Shown one piece after another: positions 35,539 through 43,606 of a DNA stretch of 64,000 nucleotides. The notes beneath the pieces were generated by a model. That model saw nothing but the letters and a program-made list of their open reading frames with translations, did no database searches and had not been told where the DNA came from. Made by a program: the position numbers and the translations under genes. The stretch is from positions 56,364-120,363 of the forward strand of contig DASYAL010000052.1 in assembly GCA_036501365.1 (NCBI GenBank). The letters run 5' to 3'. The DNA comes from CAIKMD01 sp036501365 (GTDB lineage: Bacteria; Pseudomonadota; Alphaproteobacteria; ATCC43930; CGMCC-115725). Positions within the stretch are counted from its first letter, which is position 1; the number at the start of each line of letters is the position of its first letter.

Positions 35539-35550
35539 AACGTGCCGCCT

Positions 35551-35736
35551 CTACGCCGCGCTTCTGTGCGGCCCCGGGGCGCCGGGATTTTCGAGGAGAT
35601 TAGCCTGTTGGTCGAGCTCGTCGGCGGCGGCGCGCAGCGTCGACGCAACGACGGTGTCCTTCATGACAACCGCCAACCGGCGTTGCCGCGCGGCTTCCAG
35701 CCGTAGTTCTTCGGGCGAGCCATTCCCAGAAAACAT
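35551..35736 (-). CDS. Small protein of unknown function (61 residues)
   Basis: A 61-codon frame starting MFSGNGSPEELRLEAARQRR at 35736, after GAGAGG. It is charged, predicted helical and has no membrane segment. Small proteins of this style with arginine- and leucine-rich helices are common in alphaproteobacteria, but I cannot name a family. It converges with the MmgE/PrpD gene with a 12-bp gap. Confidence 0.55.
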   Translation of the reverse strand: MFSGNGSPEELRLEAARQRRLAVVMKDTVVASTLRAAADELDQQANLLENPGAPGPHRSAA

Positions 35737-35764
35737 CCGAGCCTCTCAACCAACTCTATACGTA

Positions 35765-35806
35765 GGCACCGAGCCTTCGGTTCCGTGCCCGCGACGAAAA
35801 CGTCGC
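35765..35806. other. Two adjacent hairpins between the ALDH7-like gene and the small gene
   Basis: A bulged stem (GGCACCGA ... TCGGTTCCGTGCC, 35765-35789) is followed by a perfect 6-bp stem with AAAA loop (GCGACG AAAA CGTCGC, 35791-35806). On the minus strand they lie downstream of the aldehyde dehydrogenase gene and upstream of the 61-residue gene. Neither has a T-tract, so they may be transcript-processing or attenuating structures. Confidence 0.45.
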
Positions 35807-35882
35807 CATACGGCAGCTTACTCCGACATTTCTGCATTAAATCGCGTTAAGGCCGCGCTAACGGAACGTAAAAAGCGCGGAA

Positions 35883-37421
35883 TTAGTCGATATCGAACCG
35901 CACGCCTTGTGCCAGCGGCAGGGCCTTGCCGTAGTTCACGGTCGTCGTGACGCGGCGCATATAGACCTTCCAGGCGTCGGAGCCGGATTCGCGGCCGCCG
36001 CCGGTCTCCTTCTCGCCGCCGAAGGCGCCGCCAATCTCCGCGCCCGACGGCCCGATATTCACATTGGCGATGCCGCAATCCGAGCCCCCGGCCGAGAGGA
36101 AAAGCTGCGCCTCGCGCAGATCGGTGGTGAAAATCGAGGAGGCAAGGCCTTGCGGCACGTCGTTGTGCAGGGCCAGTGCCTCCGCGAAACCGTCGTATTT
36201 CAGCACGTAGAGGATCGGCGCGAAGGTCTCGAGCTCGACGATCGCGGCGGTCCGCGGCAGCTCGACCAGCGCCGGGCGCACGTAATAGGCGTCCTTGCCG
36301 CCCTCGGCGACGCGCTCGCCGCCGGTGATCTTGCCGCCGGCTTTCTTGGCTTCGGCCAAGGCGGCCTGCATCGCCGCGAAAGCGTCGCGGCCGATCAGCG
36401 GCCCGACCAGCACCCGGGGATCGCGCGGATCGCCGATCGCGACCGATTGATAGACGCGCTTCAGCCGCGCGACGAGATCGACGGCAATGCTCTTCTGCAC
36501 GATCAGCCGCCTGAGGCTGGTGCAGCGCTGGCCCGCCGTGCCCATGGCGGCGAAGGCGATGGCGCGCAGCGCGAGGTCGAGATCGGCCGACGGGCAGACG
36601 ATCGCGGCGTTGTTGCCGCCGAGTTCGAGGATCGCGCGGGCGAAGCGCGCGGCGAGACGCGGCGCGACCTTGCGGCCCATCGCGGTCGAGCCGGTCGCCG
36701 AGACCAGCCTCACCTGCGGATCATCGACCAGCGCTTCGCCAACCGCCGCCGCGCCGACCACCAGCGACAACAGGCCGGGCGGCGCGTCGGCGAATTTGGC
36801 CACGGCGCGGGCGAAGATCGCCTCGACCGCAAGCGCCGTGAGGGGCGTGCGCTCCGACGGCTTCCACACCAGCGTATTGCCGCAAACGAGTGCCAGCGCC
36901 GCATTCCAAGCCCAGACCGCGACCGGGAAGTTGAAGCTGGTGATGATCCCGACGACGCCGAGCGGGTGCCAGCTCTCGCTCATCGCATGCGCCGGCCGCT
37001 CGCTGGCGATGGTGAGGCCGTAAAGCTGACGCGAGAGGCCGACCGCGAAATCGCAGATGTCGATCATCTCCTGCACCTCGCCGAGACCCTCGGCGACGAT
37101 CTTGCCGGCCTCGAGGGTGACGAGGGCGCCGAGCGCCGGCTTTGCCGCCCGCAACTCCTCGCCCAAGAGCCGCACCAGCTCGCCGCGGCGCGGTGGCGGG
37201 ATCCGGCGCCAGGCGAGGAAAGCCTTCTGCGCCCGTGCGACGGCGCGGCCGACGGCGCGCGGACCATCGTCGTCGAGCCGGCCAATCGCCTCGCCGGTGA
37301 TCGGCGAGCGGACGATGCGGCTGCCGCGGGCAAAGCCCCCGCGCTTCACACCGAGCGACTCGAGGAGGCGCGCCGCCTCGGCCGCCGGCGCCAGGAATGA
37401 CTTTCTGCTTTTGCCGCTCAT
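35883..37421 (-). CDS. ALDH7-type aldehyde dehydrogenase (alpha-aminoadipic semialdehyde / piperideine-6-carboxylate dehydrogenase)
   Basis: A 512-residue aldehyde dehydrogenase of the ALDH7/AmaB/Pcd group, oxidising alpha-aminoadipate semialdehyde to aminoadipate in lysine breakdown. Catalytic residues are C300 in AGQRCTSLRR, E266 in LELGGNNAA, N164 in TSFNFPVAVW and K187 in VWKPSE. The ELGGNNA motif and the HPLGVVGIITSFNFPVAVWA stretch are typical of ALDH7 rather than betaine or P5C dehydrogenases. CGGAGG precedes the ATG. It is divergent from an Lrp-type regulator by 85 bp, which is a probable control point. Action on glutamate semialdehyde from the neighbouring aminotransferase is an alternative. 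Confidence 0.88.
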   Translation of the reverse strand: MSGKSRKSFLAPAAEAARLLESLGVKRGGFARGSRIVRSPITGEAIGRLDDDGPRAVGRAVARAQKAFLAWRRIPPPRRGELVRLLGEELRAAKPALGALVTLEAGKIVAEGLGEVQEMIDICDFAVGLSRQLYGLTIASERPAHAMSESWHPLGVVGIITSFNFPVAVWAWNAALALVCGNTLVWKPSERTPLTALAVEAIFARAVAKFADAPPGLLSLVVGAAAVGEALVDDPQVRLVSATGSTAMGRKVAPRLAARFARAILELGGNNAAIVCPSADLDLALRAIAFAAMGTAGQRCTSLRRLIVQKSIAVDLVARLKRVYQSVAIGDPRDPRVLVGPLIGRDAFAAMQAALAEAKKAGGKITGGERVAEGGKDAYYVRPALVELPRTAAIVELETFAPILYVLKYDGFAEALALHNDVPQGLASSIFTTDLREAQLFLSAGGSDCGIANVNIGPSGAEIGGAFGGEKETGGGRESGSDAWKVYMRRVTTTVNYGKALPLAQGVRFDID

Positions 37422-37506
37422 CGCTTGCCTCCGGCCGCGCGACTCGGGTGCCGATCATAGCATCGGCATTTTCTCCCGCCGCCGAATTGGCTATAAGTGA
37501 CGGTCA

Positions 37507-38004
37507 ATGCCGCCCAAGCAAGCGCGTGGACTGGATGCCATCGATGTGAGGATCCTGTCGGCGTTGCAGCGCGACGGGCGGATGACCATCCAGAAGCTCG
37601 CCGGCCTCGCCGGCCTTTCTCCCCGCCCCTGCCTCGAACGCGTGCGCCGGCTGCGCGCCGAGGGGATTATCGCCGGCTTTCACGCCGCCATCGATATCGA
37701 GAAGCTCGCCAAGCCGGTGACGATCTTCACCGAGCTGACGCTGAGCCGCCAAGCGCGGCTCGACCGTGTCGAGGCGCGGCTCAAGGCGATCGAGGAGACG
37801 GTCGAGTGCTGGGAGATCAGCGGCTCGTCCGACTATCTCGTGCGCTTCGTCTGCGAGGATCTCGAGCGCTACGAGGCGCTGACCAACCAGCTGCTCGGCG
37901 ACCGCCGCCTCGGCATCGCCCGCATGCAGAGCCATATTGCGCTCAGGCCGGTGGCCCATTTCACCGGCTATCCGACCACCCTCTTTGGGCCGCGACGGCG
38001 TTGA
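37507..38004 (+). CDS. Lrp/AsnC family transcriptional regulator
   Basis: A 165-residue regulator. The N-terminal winged-helix domain starts LDAIDVRILSALQRDGRMTI and continues QKLAGLAGLSPRPCLERVRR, with the C-terminal RAM/effector domain from about residue 70 (ETVECWEISGSSDYLVRFV). Lrp/AsnC proteins respond to an amino acid and usually control adjacent transport or degradation genes. It sits between the ALDH7-like gene (divergent) and the aminotransferase (downstream, same strand), so it probably senses the amino acid degraded by this module. The 85-bp gap to the ALDH7 gene is the likely operator site. Confidence 0.92.
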   Translation: MPPKQARGLDAIDVRILSALQRDGRMTIQKLAGLAGLSPRPCLERVRRLRAEGIIAGFHAAIDIEKLAKPVTIFTELTLSRQARLDRVEARLKAIEETVECWEISGSSDYLVRFVCEDLERYEALTNQLLGDRRLGIARMQSHIALRPVAHFTGYPTTLFGPRRR

Positions 38005-38126
38005 CCCGCGACAGCCGAATCTGTCGTGGCTGGCGGGTCGGGGACTCGTTTCGGCTGCGGCAGTATGCATCTTCGACCACACCCGCCGGGTTGTTAACGG
38101 CATATTGTTGGGCGGAGAGGTATGTG

Positions 38127-39362
38127 ATGAACGTCATGGAACGCGACGCCCGCTATTCGGCGAACAACTACAACCCGCTGCCGGTCGTGCTGGCGCGGGG
38201 CGAAGGCGCTTATCTCTGGGACATCCAGGGCCGGCGCCACATCGATATGATGAGCGCCTATTCGGCGGTCAGCCACGGCCATGCGCATCCGCGCATCCTC
38301 GCCGCGCTCGACGCCCAGGCGCGGCGCCTCGCCGTGCCGTCACGCGCCTTCTACAACGACCGGCTCGGCCTCTTCCTCGAGAAGCTCTGCCAAGTCACCG
38401 GCCTCGACCAGGCGCTGCCGATGAACACCGGCGCCGAGGCGGTCGAGACCGCGATCAAGGCGGCGCGCCGCTGGGGCTACCGGGTCAAAGGCATCGCGCC
38501 CGATCGCGCCGAGATCGTCGTCGCCGAAGGCAATTTCCATGGCCGCACCACCACGATCATCGGCTTCTCCTCCGAGGCCGAGTATCGCGACGGCTTCGGC
38601 CCGTTCGCGCCCGGCTTCCGTGCCGTTAAATTCGGCGATCTCGCCGCCATGGAAGCGGCGATCACGCCGAACACGGCAGCGGTGCTGATCGAGCCGATCC
38701 AAGGCGAAGGCGGCATCATCGTCCCGCCCCAAGGCTGGCTCGCCGGCGTGCGCGCCCTCTGCAACCGGCGCAACGTGCTGCTGATCGTCGACGAGGTGCA
38801 GACCGGCCTCGGCCGCACCGGCGCCTGGTTCGCCTTCCAGCACGAGAACATCCGCCCGGACGGGCTGATCCTTGGCAAGGCGTTGGGCGGCGGCGTGCTG
38901 CCGGTCTCGGCGCTGGTTGGCACCAAGGCGCTGATGGACGTGTTCACGCCCGGCTCGCACGGCTCGACCTTCGGCGGCAATCCGCTCGCGGCCGCAGTCG
39001 GCCTCGTCGCGCTGCGCATCCTCGAGGACGAGAACCTCGTCACGCGCAGCCGTTTCCTGGGCGCCCATATGATGGAGCGGCTCAAGGCGCTCGACCTGCC
39101 GGCGATCAAGGCGGTGCGCGGCCTGGGGCTGCTTGCCGGCATCGAGATCGATCCGCGCTTCGCCAGCGCCCGTACGGTGTGCGAGCAGCTGATCGAATCC
39201 GGCGTGCTGTCGAAGGAGACGCATGAGACCGTGATCCGGCTCGCGCCGCCGCTGGTCATCAAGCAGGAAGATCTCGACTGGGCGCTCGACCGCATCGCCG
39301 AGGTGATCGGCGCCCTGACACCGCAAGACAACCGTCGGCAAGCACCTTCGCAAGCGGCCTAA
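38127..39362 (+). CDS. rocD: Ornithine-oxo-acid transaminase
   Basis: A 411-residue class III aminotransferase. From ATG 38127 (after GGAGAGG) it reads MNVMERDARYSANNYNPLPV and continues with SAYSAVSHGHAHPRI, the ornithine aminotransferase signature. The PLP residues are D222 (LIVDEVQTGLGRTG) and K251 (LGKALGGGVLPVSA). It converts ornithine plus 2-oxoglutarate to glutamate 5-semialdehyde and glutamate. The frame upstream to 37497 is open but runs antisense-like through the Lrp gene and is not coding. It is followed by an arginine-hydrolase-like gene. A lysine 6-aminotransferase role is possible given the ALDH7-type neighbour, but the sequence looks like RocD. Confidence 0.9.
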   Translation: MNVMERDARYSANNYNPLPVVLARGEGAYLWDIQGRRHIDMMSAYSAVSHGHAHPRILAALDAQARRLAVPSRAFYNDRLGLFLEKLCQVTGLDQALPMNTGAEAVETAIKAARRWGYRVKGIAPDRAEIVVAEGNFHGRTTTIIGFSSEAEYRDGFGPFAPGFRAVKFGDLAAMEAAITPNTAAVLIEPIQGEGGIIVPPQGWLAGVRALCNRRNVLLIVDEVQTGLGRTGAWFAFQHENIRPDGLILGKALGGGVLPVSALVGTKALMDVFTPGSHGSTFGGNPLAAAVGLVALRILEDENLVTRSRFLGAHMMERLKALDLPAIKAVRGLGLLAGIEIDPRFASARTVCEQLIESGVLSKETHETVIRLAPPLVIKQEDLDWALDRIAEVIGALTPQDNRRQAPSQAA

Positions 39363-39387
39363 TTCGAACGGAGAGAGGGACAGAGCG

Positions 39388-40299
39388 ATGGATGAAGAGA
39401 GGATCACCCCGGATAGAGATTTTGGGGCGCGTATCCTGATGTGCGCGCCCGAGCATTTCGCTGTCACCTATTCGATCAATCCCTGGATGGACCCGGCCGA
39501 GTGGGCGCGCGAGGCGTCGAGCCTCGGCCTCGCCGCGCGCCGCGAATGGAAGCGGCTCCGGCAGAAACTACAGCAACTCGGCGCCAGCATCGAGCTGGTC
39601 CCGCCGGCCGCAGACCTGCCCGACCTCGTCTTCACCGCCAATGCGGCGGTGGTGCTGGACGGCGTCGCGCTGGTCGCGAATTTCCGCTACCCCGAGCGCC
39701 AGCCCGAGGCGGCGCATTACGAACGCAGCTTCCGCGAGCTCTGGGCGCGCGGCGTCATCGACGCGGTGCGCACCATGCCCGAGGGCGTGCTGCTCGAGGG
39801 CGCCGGCGATTGCGTCTGGGACCCGGCGCGGCAGATGTTCTGGAGCGGCTACGGCCCGCGCTCGGATTGCGATGCCGCGCGCGTCGTCGCCGAGACCTAT
39901 GGCGTCGAGGCGCAGCCGCTCGAGCTGGTTAATCCGAGCTTTTATCACATGGACACGGCGCTCGCGGCGCTGCCGCGCGGCGAGATGATGTATGTGCCCT
40001 CGGCTTTTTCCGCCGACGGGCTGCGCCAGATCCACGCGCGCGTCGCGCCCGAGCAGCGCATCGAGCTGAGCGACAAGGACGCCGCCGTCTTCGCCGCCAA
40101 TGCGGTGAAGCTCGGCGACAATATCGTAATGTCGTCCTGCAGCACTGGCCTCCGCCGGCGGCTCGAGGAGGCGGGCTACAAGGTCCATTCGACCTCGCTC
40201 GCCGCCTACCACCTCAGCGGCGGCTCGGCCTTCTGCCTGACGTTGCGGCTCGACCAGCGCTCGGCCGCCGCGGAAGCGCGGTTGCGCCAAGTATCGTAA
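39388..40299 (+). CDS. Guanidine-group-modifying hydrolase (DDAH/arginine dihydrolase-like)
   Basis: A 303-residue enzyme of the arginine deiminase/DDAH superfamily. It opens with ARILMCAPEHFAVTYSINPW, the opening I associate with COG1834 proteins. Likely catalytic residues are E137/D141 in LLEGAGDCVWD, H187 in FYHMDT and the nucleophile C283 in GGSAFCLTLRL. FTAN at 82-85 fits the substrate-binding loop seen in arginine dihydrolases. It should act on arginine, methylarginine or citrulline to yield citrulline or ornithine. Encoded 25 bp after rocD with a good ribosome site, it probably supplies ornithine to that enzyme. Confidence 0.82.
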   Translation: MDEERITPDRDFGARILMCAPEHFAVTYSINPWMDPAEWAREASSLGLAARREWKRLRQKLQQLGASIELVPPAADLPDLVFTANAAVVLDGVALVANFRYPERQPEAAHYERSFRELWARGVIDAVRTMPEGVLLEGAGDCVWDPARQMFWSGYGPRSDCDAARVVAETYGVEAQPLELVNPSFYHMDTALAALPRGEMMYVPSAFSADGLRQIHARVAPEQRIELSDKDAAVFAANAVKLGDNIVMSSCSTGLRRRLEEAGYKVHSTSLAAYHLSGGSAFCLTLRLDQRSAAAEARLRQVS

Positions 40300-40316
40300 T
40301 GCATTCGGGAAGCTTG

Positions 40317-40350
40317 AGCGGCGCGGGGCTTCGATTCCGCGCCGCTTTTT
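40317..40350 (+). terminator. Intrinsic terminator after the rocD operon
   Basis: A perfect 10-bp stem, AGCGGCGCGG / CCGCGCCGCT, with a 10-nt loop is followed at once by TTTTTATT. It ends the lrp-rocD-hydrolase transcript. The T-tract overlaps the stop codon of the convergent luciferase-like gene. Confidence 0.92.
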
Positions 40351-41380
40351 ATTGTCCGAACGCCGGCATCACCTCGGCGGCGAAAAGCTTGAGCGAGCGC
40401 AGCGCGTCCGCCTCTTGCATGTTGCCGAAGAAAAACGAGCCGATCAGGTAGTTGATGCCGAGCTCCTCGATCTGGCGCGCGATCTCCGCGCACATGGTCG
40501 CGGGCGAGCCGTAGATGATCGTGCGCTGCTGCACCGCCTCCCCGAAGGTGTCCGGCGTCGAGCGGGTGAAGCCGGGATATTCGCGGTTCTCGCGCCTGAG
40601 CTTGGTGAGGCTGAGATAGTGCTGCTCGTGGAACACCTTGCCACACCGCGCCGCCTCCTCATCGGTCTCGGCGACGAACATCTGGCGATGGACGCCAATC
40701 GCCGCGCCGCCGGGGAATTCGGGCTTGGCGATCTCGGCGCCGCCGCGCTGGGCTAGGCCTTCCTTGAAGCCGTCGATCGTCGCGCGCGCGGCCTTGGGCG
40801 GGCCGAGGGTGGCGAAATGGCAGCCTTGCGCGCCCGCCCAGCGCGCGCTCTCGGCGTTCGAGGCGGCGTACCAGAAAGGCGGATGCGGACGCTGCATCGG
40901 CCGCAACTCCATCGGCACGTCGCGATAAGTGAAATACTTCCCGGCATGCGTCAGCCGCTCTTGCGTCAGGCCCTCGCGCAGCGCGGCATAGGCGTCGAGG
41001 AAGATGTTGCGCGATTCCTCATAGCTGACATTGTGGTAGTTGAGCTCGAAGGGCGAGACGCCGCGGCCGACGCCGATCTCGAGCCGGCCATGCGACAGAT
41101 GATCGAGAATCGCCACCTCCTCGATCAAGCGCAGCGGCGAATAGAGCGGCAGGAGATAGACCAGCGGCCCGAGACGGATGCGCTCGGTCGCGCGCGCCGC
41201 GGCCGCAAGAAAAAGGCCCGGCACCGGCACCATATTGATCGGCGCCGCGTGATGCTCGGCGACGTGATAGCAATAGAAGCCGAGGTTTTCGGCGGCGGCG
41301 ACGTAGCGGATGCGCTCGTCGAGCTGCTGTGCCAACGGCCGGTCGGTGCGGTCGACGTGATCGAAAATCCCGAATTGCAT
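40349..41380 (-). CDS. LLM class flavin-dependent oxidoreductase (luciferase-like monooxygenase)
   Basis: A 343-residue bacterial luciferase-like TIM-barrel protein. It starts MQFGIFDHVDRTDRPLAQQL after AGGG at good spacing and contains the family stretches FYCYHVAEHHAAPINMVPVP, RIRLGPLVYLLPLYSPLRLI and HLSHGRLEIGVGRGVSPFEL. Such enzymes use reduced FMN or F420 to oxygenate alkanes, sulfonates, nitrogen heterocycles or chelators. It follows the CapA-like gene by 3 bp on the minus strand. The substrate is unknown; no flavin reductase gene is adjacent. Confidence 0.9.
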   Translation of the reverse strand: MQFGIFDHVDRTDRPLAQQLDERIRYVAAAENLGFYCYHVAEHHAAPINMVPVPGLFLAAAARATERIRLGPLVYLLPLYSPLRLIEEVAILDHLSHGRLEIGVGRGVSPFELNYHNVSYEESRNIFLDAYAALREGLTQERLTHAGKYFTYRDVPMELRPMQRPHPPFWYAASNAESARWAGAQGCHFATLGPPKAARATIDGFKEGLAQRGGAEIAKPEFPGGAAIGVHRQMFVAETDEEAARCGKVFHEQHYLSLTKLRRENREYPGFTRSTPDTFGEAVQQRTIIYGSPATMCAEIARQIEELGINYLIGSFFFGNMQEADALRSLKLFAAEVMPAFGQ

Positions 41381-41383
41381 GAG

Positions 41384-42748
41384 TTACCCTAATTGCAATG
41401 TCGCGACGTCACCCTCGACGGCGAATTCCGTGCCATACCTTTGTGACAACCGTCGCACACGCTCGAGGATCGCCGCCGCCGTCCTGCCCTCGGCCAGCAT
41501 CGGCCGACCCCGCTGCGCGCGCGGCGTGCCGTGGCCGAGATCGAGCGGATGGAGATCGAGCCGCGCCAGCTTGCCGCCCCGGAAATCGCAGGCGGCGGCG
41601 AGCCCATGCCAATATTCCGCCGCGGCCGGGAAGCCGCGCGTCTCGTTGCCGGTGCGCGCATCGAGGAAATCGGTCGGCGTGGCCGTCTCGCCCAAGCCGA
41701 AGCGCGTATAGGACTCCGCCGGAAAGACCGGCACATTGTCGTTCTGGAAAATGAAATTGCCGAGGCTGTAGAGGATCGGCTTACCCTTGTAGATTTCGAC
41801 GCCGAGCGTCAGATGCGGCCCGTGCCCGGCGACGACGTCGGCACCCGCGTCGATCGCCGCATGCGCGACCTCGGCGACGATGGAAGCGGGCTCTTCCATG
41901 CCGACATTGGTGGCGGCGGTGAGCGCGCCGGCCGCGCCGTATTCGTGGTTGTGCAGCGAGAAGATCACGAAATCCGCCTGCCGCCGCGCCTCGCGGATCC
42001 AGCGTAGATTCGCATCGAGATCGGCCGCCTTCGCCTTGGTCGCGACCGCGAAGCCCTTGCCGCGCGAAAACCGCTGGCCGAGGAAGGTGAGCGCGTCGGC
42101 GCTGTCCTCGGGCGCTTCCTGGGCGCTGAAGAACATCTGGCGCTGGCGGTTGCGCGCTTGCATCAGGCCGAGCTGCGCGCTCGCCTTCGCCAGCGCCGCG
42201 AAAGTCGCATCGTCGACGGTGTAGCCGGTCGCGAAATCGAGCGGGTTGACGCCCGGCCGGCCGAGCGCGTCTGGGCGCTGATCGGCGGCGCGCGTCCAAT
42301 GGGGATAGAAGGTGGTCGCGGCAATGAGCGCGACGCGACCGGCAGCGGTATCGAGATAAGCGGGCTTGCGCGCTTCGGCGAGATTCGCGCCGGCGCCGGC
42401 ATGAGCGAGCCGCGCGCGCTTGAGGTGCGCCAGCATCGCGAGCAAGCCGTCGTCGCCGTAGTCGGTCGCGTGGTTGTTGGCGCAGGAGAAAAGCCGCAAG
42501 CCCATCCAGGCGAGCTCGTCGAGCAGCGCCGGCGGCGTCGACATCGGCGTACCTTGGGTCAGGTTCGGCGTGCCCTCGCTCGGCTCGCGCACCGTGGTCT
42601 CGAGATTGGCGAAAGCGGCATCGGCGCCGCGGACGAGATCGAGCAGCGCCTTGTATTGAGGCTCATCGAAGGGCTTGAGCGCGCGCGCCGGCATGGCGTC
42701 GCCCGTCAGCAGCAGCCGGATGTTCTTCTCCTCCGCGCGATAGACCAT
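41384..42748 (-). CDS. CapA family metallophosphoesterase-like protein
   Basis: A 454-residue protein of the CapA (poly-gamma-glutamate synthesis accessory) family, which has a calcineurin-like metallophosphoesterase fold. Metal-site motifs are LLLTGDAMPAR near residue 11, AFANLETTV near 41, CANNHATDYGDDG near 88, FSLHNHEYGA and VVAGHGPHLTLGVEIYKGKP. No signal peptide or membrane segment is visible, unlike capsule-associated CapA, so a soluble role in catabolism is likely. AAAGGGG precedes the start at 42748. It is the first gene of a two-gene minus-strand operon with the luciferase-like gene and is divergent from the cyclase. Confidence 0.88.
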   Translation of the reverse strand: MVYRAEEKNIRLLLTGDAMPARALKPFDEPQYKALLDLVRGADAAFANLETTVREPSEGTPNLTQGTPMSTPPALLDELAWMGLRLFSCANNHATDYGDDGLLAMLAHLKRARLAHAGAGANLAEARKPAYLDTAAGRVALIAATTFYPHWTRAADQRPDALGRPGVNPLDFATGYTVDDATFAALAKASAQLGLMQARNRQRQMFFSAQEAPEDSADALTFLGQRFSRGKGFAVATKAKAADLDANLRWIREARRQADFVIFSLHNHEYGAAGALTAATNVGMEEPASIVAEVAHAAIDAGADVVAGHGPHLTLGVEIYKGKPILYSLGNFIFQNDNVPVFPAESYTRFGLGETATPTDFLDARTGNETRGFPAAAEYWHGLAAACDFRGGKLARLDLHPLDLGHGTPRAQRGRPMLAEGRTAAAILERVRRLSQRYGTEFAVEGDVATLQLG

Positions 42749-42828
42749 GCCCGCCCCTTTTTCCTCGCGGCTTACTCTAATATGATCGGCGAAACGAAGG
42801 AATGAGCCGGCAGGAAACGAGGTGGGCC

Positions 42829-43605
42829 ATGGCGCGCAAGCTCGTCGATCTCTCGATGCATCTCGAAAACGACGTGCCCTCCGACCCGCCGGGCTACGAG
42901 CCGCATATCGAATATCTCACGCACAAGGACACTGCGTCCGAGGTCGCGAAATTCTTCCCCGGCCTCAAGGAAGAGGATCTGCCCGACGGCGAAGGCTGGG
43001 CGATCGAATGGATCCGCCTGATGACGCATAACGGCACGCATCTCGACGCGCCCTATCATTTCCATTCGACGATGAACAAGGGCGAGCGCGCCATCGCCAT
43101 CGACGAGGTATCGCTCGATTGGTGCCTGCAGCCCGGCGTGAAGCTCGATTTCCGCCATTTCCCCGACGGCTATGTGGTGCAAGCGAAAGATGTCGAGGAC
43201 GAGCTGAAACGCATCGGCCATACGCTCCAGCCGCTGGAGATCGTCGTCGTCAACACCCGCGCCGGCAAGGCTTACGGCCAGCGCGACTACGTGGCGGCGG
43301 GCTGCGGCATGGGTCGCGAGGCGACGCTCTATCTTCTCGAGCGCGGCGTGCGCCTCACCGGCACCGACGCCTGGAGCTGGGACGCGCCCTTCGTCCACAC
43401 CAAGTCGAAATTCGAGCAGACGCACGATGCCGGCCTGATCTGGGAAGGCCACAAGGCCGGGCGCGATATCGGCTATTGTCATCTGGAGAAGCTGCACAAT
43501 CTCGAAGCGCTGCCGCCCGACGGCTACACGATCGCCTGCTTCCCGGTGAAAATCCGCGGCGCTTCGGCGGGTTGGACGCGCGCGGTAGCGATCTTCGATC
43601 GCTGA
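42829..43605 (+). CDS. Cyclase family protein (kynurenine-formamidase-like)
   Basis: A 258-residue metal-dependent hydrolase of the cyclase family. The zinc or manganese motif HNGTHLDAPYH is present (H67, H71, D73, H77). ATG at 42829 was preferred over 42802 because GAGGTGG lies just before it. Family members open amide or ester bonds (N-formylkynurenine, isatin) or cyclise polyketides. It is followed after 1 bp by a flavin monooxygenase, suggesting successive steps on an aromatic or heterocyclic compound. Confidence 0.88.
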   Translation: MARKLVDLSMHLENDVPSDPPGYEPHIEYLTHKDTASEVAKFFPGLKEEDLPDGEGWAIEWIRLMTHNGTHLDAPYHFHSTMNKGERAIAIDEVSLDWCLQPGVKLDFRHFPDGYVVQAKDVEDELKRIGHTLQPLEIVVVNTRAGKAYGQRDYVAAGCGMGREATLYLLERGVRLTGTDAWSWDAPFVHTKSKFEQTHDAGLIWEGHKAGRDIGYCHLEKLHNLEALPPDGYTIACFPVKIRGASAGWTRAVAIFDR

Positions 43606-43606
43606 G

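Noticed and set aside
35756..35809. A 17-codon minus-strand frame (MATFSSRARNRRLGAYV) upstream of the 61-residue gene
   Set aside because: A leader peptide is possible but the frame overlaps the hairpin pair and has no clear ribosome site, so chance cannot be excluded.
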